Assembly (NCBI GenBank): GCA_903871875.1
Contig: CAIQIR010000106.1
Location: forward strand, 62,001 to 126,000
Reading direction: 5' to 3'
DNA from: an uncultured Schlesneria sp.
GTDB taxonomy: Bacteria > Planctomycetota > Planctomycetia > Planctomycetales > Planctomycetaceae
Length of the DNA: 64,000 nt
Positions 53,217 to 62,693 of this stretch are shown here, piece by piece. The position numbers and the translations under genes were made by a program. Numbering within the stretch: the first letter of the stretch is position 1; each line of letters begins with the position of its first letter. The notes under the pieces are model-generated. The model worked only from the letters and a program-made list of their open reading frames with translations, was not told where the DNA came from and made no database searches.

Positions 53217-54548
53217 ATGCGATTGATGGCTGGAGCGGGTCGCGCCTTTTGTGATCAAGTGACGCGGCGATCCTTTTTGCAAATCGGTTCGCTGGCGGTC
53301 GGCGGTCTGACGCTGCCTCAATTGTTGCAAGCCGATCAGCAGCGCGTAGGGCGCTCGTCCCATAAAGCTGTGATTATGGTTTATCTGTCGGGCGGGATGT
53401 CCCATCAGGACACGTTCGACTTAAAGACTAACGCTCCGGCGGAAATTCGCGGCGAATTCTCGCCCATTGCCTCGGCCATTCCGGGCATTGACGTCTGTGA
53501 GTTGTTGCCGAAGTTGGCGAGCGTCATGGACCGCTGCGCCGTGATCCGATCCGTGGTCGGTCAACGCGACGAGCATTCGAGCTTTCAGAGCCTGACCGGT
53601 TACACCATGCGGGAGACGGAACGAAATCAGTACCCGAATTTCGGGTCGGTCGTCTCGAAAGTCAAAGGTCCGACCGATCCACTAATGCCACCATTCGTGG
53701 ATCTGTTTCCCACCATGCAGCACCGACCCTACAACAGTGCCGGGGCGGGATATCTGGGCAGTCAGTACAATCAGGTGCGGGCTGATGGAGAAGACCTTGC
53801 CAGCATGAAGCTGCGGTATATCGAGTCCGTGAAATTTACAGATCGACAGAAACTGCTCGCGGGACTGGACAGTTTCCGGCACTTGGCCGACCGCGGGGGG
53901 ATGAATGATCTTGATGAAAGCTATCGTCGCGCATTCGAGGTTTTGACGTCGAGCAAGCTGATGGAAGCGATGGATGTTGAGAAGGAAGATCCTCGCAGCC
54001 GCGCCCGCTATGCCCAAGGTTCCTCCAAACATCAGGGGGATGGTGGTCCGCTCTGGAACGATCAATTGCTCGTCGCGCGACGTTTAATCGAAGCGGGCGT
54101 TCGCGTTGTCACCGTCGCGTATGGTTTCTGGGACACCCACGGCAACAACTTTGGACATTTGAAATCGAATCTGCCAGTTGTCGATGCCGGGCTTTCCGCA
54201 CTGGTAGAAGACATTCACGAACGGGGCCTGGCCGATGACGTGACACTGGTCGTCTGGGGGGAATTCGGGCGAACGCCAAAGATCAACAAAGATGCCGGTC
54301 GCGACCATTGGGCGCCTGTGCAAGCTGCGTTGCTGTCGGGAGGCGGCATGAAGATGGGACAAGTCATCGGTTCCACGGACAAGACCGGTGCCTACGCGGA
54401 AAATCGCCCGGTCCACTATCGCGATGTGCTGGCGACGATCTATCACAACCTGGGGATCGATTCCCACCAGTTCGTTCGCAGTTTCGGTGATCGTCCGGTC
54501 GCGATTCTGGATGAAGACGCCCGTCCCATCCGCGAATTGATCGGCTAG
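53217..54548 (+). CDS. DUF1501 Tat-exported protein
   Basis: 443 residues. The twin-arginine signal is TRRSFLQIGSLAVGGL (16-31). The DUF1501 core has VIMVYLSGGMSHQDTFDLK, the DEHSSFQSLTG block and VWGEFGRTPKINKDAGRDHW near the C-terminus, corresponding to metal-ligand positions of the sulfatase/phosphatase fold. It is a shorter paralogue of the protein at 14969 and has no PSD1 partner next to it, which is less common. It is convergent with the TrhO-RluA gene. Activity has not been established for this family; a hydrolase role on sulfated or phosphorylated substrates is guessed from fold. Confidence 0.92.
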   Translation: MRLMAGAGRAFCDQVTRRSFLQIGSLAVGGLTLPQLLQADQQRVGRSSHKAVIMVYLSGGMSHQDTFDLKTNAPAEIRGEFSPIASAIPGIDVCELLPKLASVMDRCAVIRSVVGQRDEHSSFQSLTGYTMRETERNQYPNFGSVVSKVKGPTDPLMPPFVDLFPTMQHRPYNSAGAGYLGSQYNQVRADGEDLASMKLRYIESVKFTDRQKLLAGLDSFRHLADRGGMNDLDESYRRAFEVLTSSKLMEAMDVEKEDPRSRARYAQGSSKHQGDGGPLWNDQLLVARRLIEAGVRVVTVAYGFWDTHGNNFGHLKSNLPVVDAGLSALVEDIHERGLADDVTLVVWGEFGRTPKINKDAGRDHWAPVQAALLSGGGMKMGQVIGSTDKTGAYAENRPVHYRDVLATIYHNLGIDSHQFVRSFGDRPVAILDEDARPIRELIG

Positions 54549-54569
54549 GTTGTCCGTTCGATTCGTTCC

Positions 54570-56420
54570 CTAAGATGGTTGCCAGAATGCGTGTCGCCAC
54601 TCGGGTGACTCCGCCTCGAACACAACTTTGTTCCTGGTCAGCGGATGAATGACCGCGATGCGTTGAGCCAGCAGGCATAATGGAGGCGCTCCCACCGCCA
54701 TCGTTTGTGTTTCGCCGTGTTTCCCGTCGGGCAAATAGGTCGGGTCGCCGCAGATCGGGTGATCAAGGCTCCAAAGATGGACCCGAATCTGATTTGTGCG
54801 GCCGGTCTTCGGGACGACCTCCAAGAGGGATGTTCCGTCAGCAAAGCGATTCAGGACTCGGAAATCCGTCTGAGCGGGAAGTCCGTTCTCCAAGTCCACA
54901 TCCCGCGAGCCGACCTGACCTGCTTCGTCACGGATCGGCAGCGTGCATGAAAAGGCGTCTTCGACCGGATGGCCATGAACTCGGGCGAGATATCGTTTTT
55001 CCACGCCGCCGAATCCGTTGCCATCGAATTGCCGCTGCAGCAATTTCGCAAAGTGCCTCGTGCGTGCAAATAACACCAGTCCCGTCGTGTTGGCATCCAG
55101 TCGGTGTGCCGGCCGAGGACTTTGCGGGTGATAAAGTTCTGTCAGGATATGCTGCAGCGTATTGCGGTTGAACCGCCCGCAAGGATGCATCGGCAAGGGT
55201 GCGGGTTTGTGGATCACGATGATCGCTTCATCTTCGTAGAGAATCCGAATGTTAACGTTCACGTCGGGTTCTTGAGCGACTGGTTGCAGGTGGAAGTACC
55301 GTTCACCCCCGCGGACGATCTCGGTGGCGGAAACGGAAACGGTGGCTTCCGGCCCGCCCGGTTGACGCGGCGCGGCCGTGGGACGCTTTCGCAGCCGACC
55401 CTGCTCGCAGGCCTCTCTCCACTCCTTGAGCGGAATATGTCCGAAAATGCCACCCAGGAATTCGAGGATCGTTCGTCCGTCATATTCGGCTGGAACATTC
55501 AATGGGCGTTGATTCTCGTAGGGGGTGCTGCCGGGTAGCGGAGTGGTGATCCGGCGCAACGCTACGTGCCGCTTGGCCAGAGTGCGAGTCCGTTGCTCTT
55601 CTGTCGTCAGGAAGCAGTACGGGCAGGATCGGCCTTCGATGAACCGCTCGTCGAGCTGATCATCGGGGCCGAGTGGAGTCTGACAGACGTAACACTGGGC
55701 TGTTTCTGATTCATGCAAGCTCGGGTCGACGCCGACTCGCTGGTCAAACACGAAACACTCGCCGTCATAGTGGGCTCCGCCGCACTCCTCAAAATATTTG
55801 AGAATTCCGCCGTCGAGTTGAAAGATTTGTTCAAACCCCTCGCGCTGCATGAAGGGACCGGCCTTTTCGCAGCGGATTCCGCCGGTACAGAACATCACGA
55901 TCGGCTGTTGTTTCAGTGTTGCGGGCAACTGGCGAACTGCGTCGGGAAATTTGCGAAAATGATCGATGTCGAGCAACATTGCGTCGCGAAACGTACCGAG
56001 TTTGACTTCGTAGTCATTTCGGGTGTCGAGCAGCGTGACCGGCCGCCCTTCGTCGAGCCACTGTTTCAATTTGGTTGGCGCGAGCTTAGGGGCGGGACGA
56101 TGAACGGGATCAATCCCCTCGACGCCGAACGCGATGATCTCGCGTTTGATTTTGACCAGCATGCGATGAAACGGCTGATCGTCACTTTCACTGAACTTTG
56201 GCTCGAGTTGTTCGAGTCCCGATACGGATCGCAAGTCGAGCAACAACTGGTCAATCTCGGCTCGCCCACCGGCAACGAACAGATTGATGCCTTCGGTACT
56301 CAGTAGAATCGTCCCTTTGAGTTGCCAGGCTTTGCAGCACGCGATCAGGCGTTCTCGAAGTGGTTTGAGTTCCCGCAGGGCTGCGAACTTGTAGGCTGCG
56401 ATATTAGTGATGGTCGGCAT
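54570..56420 (-). CDS. Fusion of tRNA U34 hydroxylase TrhO (rhodanese) and RluA-type pseudouridine synthase
   Basis: 616 residues. The N-terminal 290 residues are TrhO/YceA-like: the MPTITNIAAYKF start, acylphosphatase-like domain, and rhodanese domain with catalytic C178 in VMFCTGGIRCEKA. A zinc-type cysteine set (C243/C246, C266/C269) follows. An S4-like segment (about 315-380, EFLGGIFGHIPLKEWREACEQGRLR) leads into an RluA domain with catalytic D442 in AHRLDANTTGLVLFAR and the PKTGRTNQIRVHL block. TrhO makes 5-hydroxyuridine at tRNA position 34 with O2; RluA enzymes make pseudouridine in rRNA or tRNA. Both modules look complete. The fused chain suggests a shared RNA substrate or coordinated control. 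Confidence 0.92.
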   Translation of the reverse strand: MPTITNIAAYKFAALRELKPLRERLIACCKAWQLKGTILLSTEGINLFVAGGRAEIDQLLLDLRSVSGLEQLEPKFSESDDQPFHRMLVKIKREIIAFGVEGIDPVHRPAPKLAPTKLKQWLDEGRPVTLLDTRNDYEVKLGTFRDAMLLDIDHFRKFPDAVRQLPATLKQQPIVMFCTGGIRCEKAGPFMQREGFEQIFQLDGGILKYFEECGGAHYDGECFVFDQRVGVDPSLHESETAQCYVCQTPLGPDDQLDERFIEGRSCPYCFLTTEEQRTRTLAKRHVALRRITTPLPGSTPYENQRPLNVPAEYDGRTILEFLGGIFGHIPLKEWREACEQGRLRKRPTAAPRQPGGPEATVSVSATEIVRGGERYFHLQPVAQEPDVNVNIRILYEDEAIIVIHKPAPLPMHPCGRFNRNTLQHILTELYHPQSPRPAHRLDANTTGLVLFARTRHFAKLLQRQFDGNGFGGVEKRYLARVHGHPVEDAFSCTLPIRDEAGQVGSRDVDLENGLPAQTDFRVLNRFADGTSLLEVVPKTGRTNQIRVHLWSLDHPICGDPTYLPDGKHGETQTMAVGAPPLCLLAQRIAVIHPLTRNKVVFEAESPEWRHAFWQPS

Positions 56421-56855
56421 GAGCTTAACTGAAACGAGGATCCTTTAATTGCCGAAAGGAAGCGGCCGTCGCGCGGCGTCGGAGATCTTAACGTACCTTG
56501 ACCACCCGGCCGCGCGAAGCGCCGATGATTGAATCTGTTGGAAATAAGGTTCAAGAAATGGACCGTATTTCGGCGCAAATCGTCAAATTCCGATGTCAAT
56601 TTACGACGATTACGTGATCTCGTCTGCTGGCGCGGTAGCGGGTGGCGGGGGTCGAAGGGAAGTGCCGAAAAACCACCACGCCTGCTGTCATACATTGGAT
56701 GGTGTCAGCAGGTTAGCAGCCATTGATGCCGGTTAACGTGCATGAGTGGATCCGGTGACGCCACCACGGCGTAAGCAGTGGACGTTTGGGACAGCATCGC
56801 CTCGCTGCCTGCCTATGATCACGCTCGCCCGATTGCAGATGAACAACAAAAGACG
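56421..56855. other. Divergent intergenic region, 435 bases
   Basis: Between the TrhO-RluA fusion and the unnamed exported protein. Some open frames are present without start signals; nothing else is visible. Confidence 0.5.
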
Positions 56856-58673
56856 ATGCGTCTGAATTGGCCAGGAGTCATTGTGCGAAACTTCGACTAC
56901 AGGGATGCGGTTAAACTGGCGTTTATCGCCGCTGCCCTTTTCACCCTATTGGAACCCGGGGTTACTTTCGCCCAGGCCAAACGGATCGCGCTGTCGCCGC
57001 AACAACGAACGGCTTCCACGGCGATTCCTCGCACAAATCCACCTGCGGTTCAGCCTGCTCCCGTCGCGCCGCCCAACGATCAACTGCAAGAATTGCTGGA
57101 TCGGGCGATTGAAATCACGAGCAAACGATATCTCACGGCCAATTCTCATTCTCCCTGGCAGATTTTCCACTGCATTCTGGCGATGCGTCAGGATTGCGTG
57201 GTGCGATTGGGGCAAGAAAAGGTCAACGCGATTCAATGGATCTCCACCGCCGAGCCTCAGTTTGATAAACAGCCCTGGCTGTTGCTGACACCTCATGGTG
57301 CCAAGTTCCACCCGTATACCCAGAAATACTATTTCGAAGGCCATCCAGGGCAATTCCTGGCGCTGTTGTCACAATCCAACTTGCCCATGGATCATGAATT
57401 TCACGTTCAGGGCAAGGTGGTGAAGCTCAGTAATCTGATCAACAACACGATGAAAGAGGTCAATACCAACGAAGAAGTGACCTGGGTGTTGTGGGCCTTG
57501 CAGCACTACCTCAAACCTGACGCAGTCTGGGTCAATCAAGCGAATGAGACTTGGAGTATCGAACGACTGGTCCAAATGGAAACGTCGTTTCCCGTGGTAG
57601 GTGCCCCCTGTGGCGGAAATCATCGGTTGTTCGCGCTGACTCGAGCCCGGGACAAATATCTGCAAAGCGGTGGCCGGCTTCGCGGCGTTTGGCTGCAGGC
57701 CGATCAAAAGATCAAAGAACACATCAAGATCGCTCAGTCGTTGCAAAACAGCGACGGATCCTTTTCGAGCGAATCCTACAAAGGACAAGGGCATACCAGT
57801 GACGTGAATGCCCGGTTCAACACGACTGGCCATACGATGGAGTTCCTGGCGATTAGTTTGCCCCAGGAACGGCTCAGCGAACCTTGGGTGCGCAGCGCGG
57901 TGTGGATGTTGTCTCGCGAGTTGATTATCCACCAGAACACGCAGATTGATTGTGGACCGCTGTTCCATACGCTCGACGCTCTGATTCTGTACCGCGACCG
58001 GATCCGTCCGAAACTGGCGCCGCTGCCGATCGAATCACCGGCTGCAGATCCCCAGGTTGCCGAATCGAAACTCGATGTTCCCTTGAGCGCGTTGCTGAAA
58101 TCCACACCCGAACCGATGAAGGCTGCGGAATCGTCTGCCGCGATTCCACAATCCAAAACTGCGGACACGGCACCCCCGGAAACCTCGTCACCCGAGTCGG
58201 TCAATCAACCCACACCCATTCCGATTCCCGATCCGGTGACGGCACCGGAAACGAAGTCCGTTGATTCACTGGAACAGTCCGCGCCAGCTGAGCCTCAAAC
58301 TCGGTTGTTGGAACGCGGAAGTTCGAGATCACGCGTCGTGGCCTCCAAGCCGCTGGCCCCGAAGGTCGATCCCACCCAATTGGGAGATGTTGGCAATCCG
58401 GCCCCGGCTCCTCGATTTGTTGAACGCCATCCGTCGCCGCCGCGAATGGCGCACCGAGATCGCATTCCGTCGTTGGCTCCTCAACTGCTGCCGGATTCCG
58501 AATTGCCGATCCGTGGCCTTGATCCCAGCCCTCGTGCGGTTGATTCCGCGGCTGATAAGCCAGCGTGGGTTCGTCGTGTGTTGGAAGGAACCGTCAACCA
58601 GGTCACCTCCGATCTTGATGTGTCGGTGGAAGAGGATCTGCCGGTATCAGCTCTGGAACCGTCCAATTCTTGA
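56856..58673 (+). CDS. Unrecognised exported protein, possibly toroid fold plus proline-rich tail
   Basis: About 605 residues from ATG 56856 (the frame opens at GTG 56778). A membrane-targeting segment AVKLAFIAAALFTLLEPGVTFAQ is followed by a Pro/Ala linker. The central ~300 residues are helical with HSPWQIFHCILAMRQDCVVRLG and QNSDGSFSSESYKGQG; the latter resembles the Q-x-x-DG-W/S-F motif repeated in prenyltransferase/squalene-cyclase alpha-alpha toroids. Only one clear copy is present, so this is suggestive. The C-terminal ~200 residues are disordered, rich in Pro, Ser and Glu. No catalytic site is visible. A planctomycete-specific periplasmic protein is the safest call. Confidence 0.72.
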   Translation: MRLNWPGVIVRNFDYRDAVKLAFIAAALFTLLEPGVTFAQAKRIALSPQQRTASTAIPRTNPPAVQPAPVAPPNDQLQELLDRAIEITSKRYLTANSHSPWQIFHCILAMRQDCVVRLGQEKVNAIQWISTAEPQFDKQPWLLLTPHGAKFHPYTQKYYFEGHPGQFLALLSQSNLPMDHEFHVQGKVVKLSNLINNTMKEVNTNEEVTWVLWALQHYLKPDAVWVNQANETWSIERLVQMETSFPVVGAPCGGNHRLFALTRARDKYLQSGGRLRGVWLQADQKIKEHIKIAQSLQNSDGSFSSESYKGQGHTSDVNARFNTTGHTMEFLAISLPQERLSEPWVRSAVWMLSRELIIHQNTQIDCGPLFHTLDALILYRDRIRPKLAPLPIESPAADPQVAESKLDVPLSALLKSTPEPMKAAESSAAIPQSKTADTAPPETSSPESVNQPTPIPIPDPVTAPETKSVDSLEQSAPAEPQTRLLERGSSRSRVVASKPLAPKVDPTQLGDVGNPAPAPRFVERHPSPPRMAHRDRIPSLAPQLLPDSELPIRGLDPSPRAVDSAADKPAWVRRVLEGTVNQVTSDLDVSVEEDLPVSALEPSNS

Positions 58674-58752
58674 TCGATCGGGTTCGGTTTCCGGCCCGCT
58701 GTGTGAATTCGGCTTCTCGACTCGGCCGGGTCGTTTCAACCCATTATGGAGT

Positions 58753-59682
58753 TCAGTTGGTCGATTCGGCGGGAAAGACAATGCGCGGCTGGATTCGCTG
58801 CGAAACAGCGTCGATCTCGCCGATTCCCAGCAATTGCCCGAGAGGGTCAACAAGGGCCGTTCGAGTGTCCGAGCGTCGCCACGATTCGGTAAGTAAGTCA
58901 CTCGACGGAAGATCATTACCCTCGCCAATCGCGATGGTTTTTCCACACCGTACTGCCACGACTTCGTCGTCCGTCAGTGAACGTGACCGCAAGTGCGAAA
59001 CCACGCGTAGTGGTGACTGCAAGTAGTTGCCAAGCGTTTCGACCGTCAGAACTTCCGGCAAGACCGCTGTGGCCACATCAAATGCTCCGACGGACAATCG
59101 TCTCAGTTGTGTCATGACGACCCCACAGCCCAATTTCAAACCCAAGTCTCGTCCGATCGATCGAATGTAAGTGCCACTGCCGCATTCAATCTCCAGTTCA
59201 AATTCCGGTGGCCGAAACTCGCTCAGTCGCAACGAGTAGACGTCGACGGGGCGAGCGGTCAATTCGACCGACTCGCCACGCCGGGCCAGGTCGTAGGCCC
59301 GCTGCCCTTGAACATGGACGGCCGAAAACTGGGGGGGAACCTGTGAGATTTGGCCCACGAAATCCGGCAAGATTGCTGTCAGGTGATCCTTGGTCAGATT
59401 TGACCAATCGCTTCCTGCCGTGACGTTACCGGTGATGTCATCAGTGTCACTGTGTTGACCCAGCACAAATCGTCCGAGGTACCGTTTTCGGCCTTCTTGA
59501 ATCAAGTTGATCAGGCGTGTGGCATGCCCCACACAGACCACCAGCACGCCCGTTGCCAGCGGATCGAGCGTCCCCGCATGGCCCACCTTCGCCGGACGAA
59601 CCAGCCGGACGACGCGATCGACCACATCGCGCGATGTCATGCCGGGTGGCTTGTCGAGATTCAGAATGCCGCAGTGGGTCAT
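58753..59682 (-). CDS. truB: tRNA pseudouridine(55) synthase TruB
   Basis: 309 residues, the usual length. Starts GILNLDKPPGMTSRDVV; the catalytic aspartate is D40 in GHAGTLDPLATGVL. RYLGRFVLGQHSDTDDITG and QVPPQFSAVHVQGQRAYDLAR are characteristic, as is GSGTYIRSIGRDLG. The C-terminal PUA-like domain (about 230-305) is present. TruB makes the pseudouridine of the T-loop in all elongator tRNAs. In many bacteria it sits in the infB-rbfA operon; here it stands alone and converges with the preceding gene. It is the third pseudouridine synthase module in the window, after truA and the RluA part of the fusion. Confidence 0.95.
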   Translation of the reverse strand: MTHCGILNLDKPPGMTSRDVVDRVVRLVRPAKVGHAGTLDPLATGVLVVCVGHATRLINLIQEGRKRYLGRFVLGQHSDTDDITGNVTAGSDWSNLTKDHLTAILPDFVGQISQVPPQFSAVHVQGQRAYDLARRGESVELTARPVDVYSLRLSEFRPPEFELEIECGSGTYIRSIGRDLGLKLGCGVVMTQLRRLSVGAFDVATAVLPEVLTVETLGNYLQSPLRVVSHLRSRSLTDDEVVAVRCGKTIAIGEGNDLPSSDLLTESWRRSDTRTALVDPLGQLLGIGEIDAVSQRIQPRIVFPAESTN

Positions 59683-59976
59683 CAGAGCAAGGCCTTAATA
59701 GTTGCTGTGTAAGGGGGGCAGAGAGATTTCCGGTCATGGCAGCATAGGGAGATCACCGCCCGTTGAGGAGCCTTTGCTTTCAAGCAGTGAAAGGATACGG
59801 CAACAGGATCAGTACCCTCTTGCATCCTGTGTTCGCCAAACCCCGTATTGTGAAACGCCAGGGTTGGGGAAGGCCGAGATCGGCAAAAGACGCCTATTCA
59901 GGGATTCCGACTTTTGATATTCACCGGCCGAATCCGCCGTTCCACGGAAGGAATGGTTCACGTGAAGGATGCATTC

Positions 59977-61446
59977 ATGACACGGACGTCGACTGTTTTG
60001 CTGCTAACAATGTCACTTTCCTTGGGTTGCACTAGCGATCCGATGGGGCTTCGTTCGCCGTATCGCGGGAATGTCGCACCTTCGGCCAATACCCAGCCCT
60101 ACTACAATGCACCGATCGCTACGCAACCGGGAACCCAACTGGGGCAGCCGGCCGGCGTGAGTCAATCGGTCATTCTTCCGCAGGCTGCGGTCTCGAATAT
60201 GGCGGCTGCTCAGACGTCTCGAAACGGGTGGAACAGTCCTTACCCGATGTTCGCTAGTGCTGGGGGCCAAATCGATGGTCGTGCGTACCCCTTGCTGAAT
60301 CGTGAAGTGCGGATGCCCGGACCGGGGGGGGCGAAGGCCAAACGGACCGCCGTCCGCAGGACAGCGCTTGCTGGTAATACTGCGTTAGCCACGGGCTTGG
60401 CCGGTTCGCCGCAGGAAGATCTGCGCTTTCGTGGTGGGCATACGATTAAAGACTTGATCTACGCCAATGTTTACGTGGGTGGCAAAGCGGCCTGGGATCC
60501 CAATGACTGGAAAAGTATTGATAAGGCTCTGGCCGCCTCCATGTCCGATCAGAAGCTGAACAACGTGATCATGCAATATTTCGGCAACAATAAGGTGAGT
60601 TGCCAATTCGTGGGATCGTTTTTCATGGATGGTTGGACACCCAAGACCGTTCAGAAAAACGACCTCGAAGCCCAGGTTCAGAATCTCTACAGTCAGCACG
60701 CCTTTGACGGCCGCGACTTCCCGAACACCGTCTTCAACTTCATGCTGCCCCGGGGAACGATTCTGGGTGACCCCAGCGGTGGTGCACAACAGAAAGTGGC
60801 CAACAAGGCCATCCCGCTGGAAGACGCAGAAGACTCGACAGGAGGACTCGGGGGGTATCACGGCTCCGTACATGTTGATGGTAAGACGATCTACTACGCT
60901 GTCGGTGCCTATTCCGAGCGACTGCCGAACGGTGGTACGAACGGGATTCCTGTCTTCGATCAGAACTGGAAGAACGTCGTCGCTACGTTCTATCATGAAC
61001 TGCAGGAAGCGCGGACAGATACGGATGTCGATGATGCTGCCACGAGTCCCAACGGGATGGCTGTCCTCGGCTGGACCTCGGACAGCGGGAACGAAATTGG
61101 CGACTATCCCATCGCGGAAGCCAAGCAGTTGCTGCAAGTCTTCCAGGAAATTTCGCTGGCGGATGGCAGTGGTACGGTTCCCGTCCAGTTCATCTATTCG
61201 AATGCCGCGCATGGTCCCGAGGGCCCGATTGATTATCCGCACGGAATGGAACCTGCGCCGGGTAGTGTGCCGATCAACAATTCACCGTCAAACAATCCGC
61301 CGCCGAATAATTCTGTGCCGAATAACCCTTCGACGCCGGTGACCGGACCGCCGTCAAATGTGCCGCCCGAAGTGAGCCGCATGATCACCAATTGGGACCA
61401 ACTGGATGACTACCTCAAGAAAGCCATTTTGAAGCTACTGTCGTGA
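59977..61446 (+). CDS. Lipoprotein with HELxEAxTD...GNEIGD metallopeptidase-like motif
   Basis: 489 residues from ATG 59977, with AAGGA eight bases upstream; ATG 59953 is also in frame. The signal peptide ends in lipobox LSLGC (C18), so the protein is probably membrane-anchored. The first ~130 residues are low-complexity Gly/Ala/Gln. A folded domain (about 150-420) includes IKDLIYANVYVGGKAAWDP, VFNFMLPRGTIL and GYHGSVHVDGKTIYYAVG. Then comes FYHELQEARTDTDVDDA and, ~25 residues on, GNEIGDYPIAEA. This pattern (HELxEAxTDP ... EIGD) is shared with EXORDIUM-like and related putative zinc peptidases. A Pro/Asn-rich spacer and a short helix end the protein. Function is inferred from the motif only. 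Confidence 0.75.
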   Translation: MTRTSTVLLLTMSLSLGCTSDPMGLRSPYRGNVAPSANTQPYYNAPIATQPGTQLGQPAGVSQSVILPQAAVSNMAAAQTSRNGWNSPYPMFASAGGQIDGRAYPLLNREVRMPGPGGAKAKRTAVRRTALAGNTALATGLAGSPQEDLRFRGGHTIKDLIYANVYVGGKAAWDPNDWKSIDKALAASMSDQKLNNVIMQYFGNNKVSCQFVGSFFMDGWTPKTVQKNDLEAQVQNLYSQHAFDGRDFPNTVFNFMLPRGTILGDPSGGAQQKVANKAIPLEDAEDSTGGLGGYHGSVHVDGKTIYYAVGAYSERLPNGGTNGIPVFDQNWKNVVATFYHELQEARTDTDVDDAATSPNGMAVLGWTSDSGNEIGDYPIAEAKQLLQVFQEISLADGSGTVPVQFIYSNAAHGPEGPIDYPHGMEPAPGSVPINNSPSNNPPPNNSVPNNPSTPVTGPPSNVPPEVSRMITNWDQLDDYLKKAILKLLS

Positions 61447-61549
61447 TTCGGTGACGGCGGGCTGGGTCAGGCCCTGTCTCCGCGGAGGCTGACTTTGAGG
61501 AATGCCTCATTTAACGTCGCGAGCGTCAAAAAATATTGAGGGGGATCTC

Positions 61550-62401
61550 GTGAAAGTCATTCGTGGTCGGAAGGCGCTGGTCACGGGGGCCGCATCCGGT
61601 ATTGGTCGTGGGATCGCCCTCGCCCTGGCCCGCGAAGGTGCCGATGTTTTCCTATGGGATGTGAACGAAGTCGGTCTTGCCTCGGTCGTTGATGAGATCC
61701 GTGCGATCGGTGTGCAAGCGGATTCGGCGCTGGTGGATTTGACACGGCCGAACGAAATTTCCGCGGCAGTTCTTGGTCTGTTGGAACATTTTGGACCGAT
61801 TGACATTCTGGTTAACAATGCTGGCGTGGCCTATTATGGTCCCACTCATTCGATGACCGCGGCTCAGTGGGATTGGCTGATGGGGATTAATCTTCTCGCC
61901 CCGATTCAGATCACGCGGGAGCTACTGCCGACTTTGCTCGAACGGCCCGAAGCTCATGTCGTCAATGTGTGCAGTATTTCTGGACTGGTTGCCGGAGGAC
62001 GCTTCGCCGCGTACCACACGAGCAAGTTTGGGCTAATCGGTTTTACGGAAGCCTTACGAGCAGAATATGGTCGTCGCGGACTGGGAGTGACGGCTCTGTG
62101 TCCGGGTCCGGTGCTCACGAATCTTTACCGGCAGTGCGCCACGGGGAAAGAGGGAAAATTGGTCCCACATCCACCCGGCTGGCTCTGCACCACGGTCGAT
62201 GCGATCTCGTCGCGTACGATCAGGGCCATTCATCGGAACCAACGGCTGCCGATCATTGGGTTGCTGGCGCACCTGCTCTGGAACGCCAAGTGGCTGGCAC
62301 CCGCTGTGCTCGATTTGATGAACCACTTTCGACGGAAGAAACGCCGGCCCTCGTCGGTCGACACGACCACAGAAGTCGCTTCGTCGCGTCGTGCAGCGTA
62401 A
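61550..62401 (+). CDS. Short-chain dehydrogenase/reductase (SDR)
   Basis: 283 residues from GTG 61550, which has a clear GAGGGGG site; ATG 61502 in frame would add 16 residues and has GAGGA too close. The Rossmann motif is TGAASGIG (12-19), NNAG at about 89-92, and the catalytic triad Ser-Tyr-Lys with Y155 and K159 in YHTSK. The C-terminal 45 residues are basic and may interact with membranes (FRRKKRRPSS). The enzyme uses NAD(P)(H) to oxidise or reduce a hydroxyl/keto group; the substrate is not evident. It lies 103 bases after the lipoprotein gene, same strand, and could be co-transcribed. Confidence 0.9.
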   Translation: MKVIRGRKALVTGAASGIGRGIALALAREGADVFLWDVNEVGLASVVDEIRAIGVQADSALVDLTRPNEISAAVLGLLEHFGPIDILVNNAGVAYYGPTHSMTAAQWDWLMGINLLAPIQITRELLPTLLERPEAHVVNVCSISGLVAGGRFAAYHTSKFGLIGFTEALRAEYGRRGLGVTALCPGPVLTNLYRQCATGKEGKLVPHPPGWLCTTVDAISSRTIRAIHRNQRLPIIGLLAHLLWNAKWLAPAVLDLMNHFRRKKRRPSSVDTTTEVASSRRAA

Positions 62402-62408
62402 CACAGGC

Positions 62409-62431
62409 CATCTGACGCTCGGCGTCAGATG
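62409..62431 (+). terminator. Hairpin after the SDR gene
   Basis: Perfect 10-bp stem CATCTGACGC / GCGTCAGATG with loop TCG, eight bases after the stop codon. No T-tract follows, so termination would need Rho or be partial. Confidence 0.5.
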
Positions 62432-62662
62432 CGGAAAAGCCCTGTGACAGTTGATTTGATCGAGAGAATTCCGTGCGGCGATCGATCGCGTCTGCTCTGC
62501 GGTCGATTCATCGATCGGCTCCACGGTCCGTTTGGATGTGGTTGAAATGTGGCGGCTTTTGCGTGCGGAGATTCTTGACGCCGTCATCTGAAGACTCAAT
62601 TTGCCCGGGCCAGGCTGGCTGGACTTTCTGGGATGAAAAACCTTCGAGGCTCGTCAATTTAG

Positions 62663-62693
62663 GAATATAAAAAACGGTTTACGAATATAAAAA
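62663..62693. repeat. Twin GAATATAAAAA boxes spaced 20 bases
   Basis: Two exact copies of an 11-base A/T box, start to start 20 bases, in a GC-richer background, ~270 bases before the zinc-ribbon gene. The spacing of about two helical turns would place bound proteins on one face of DNA. Promoter use is unproven. Confidence 0.5.
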
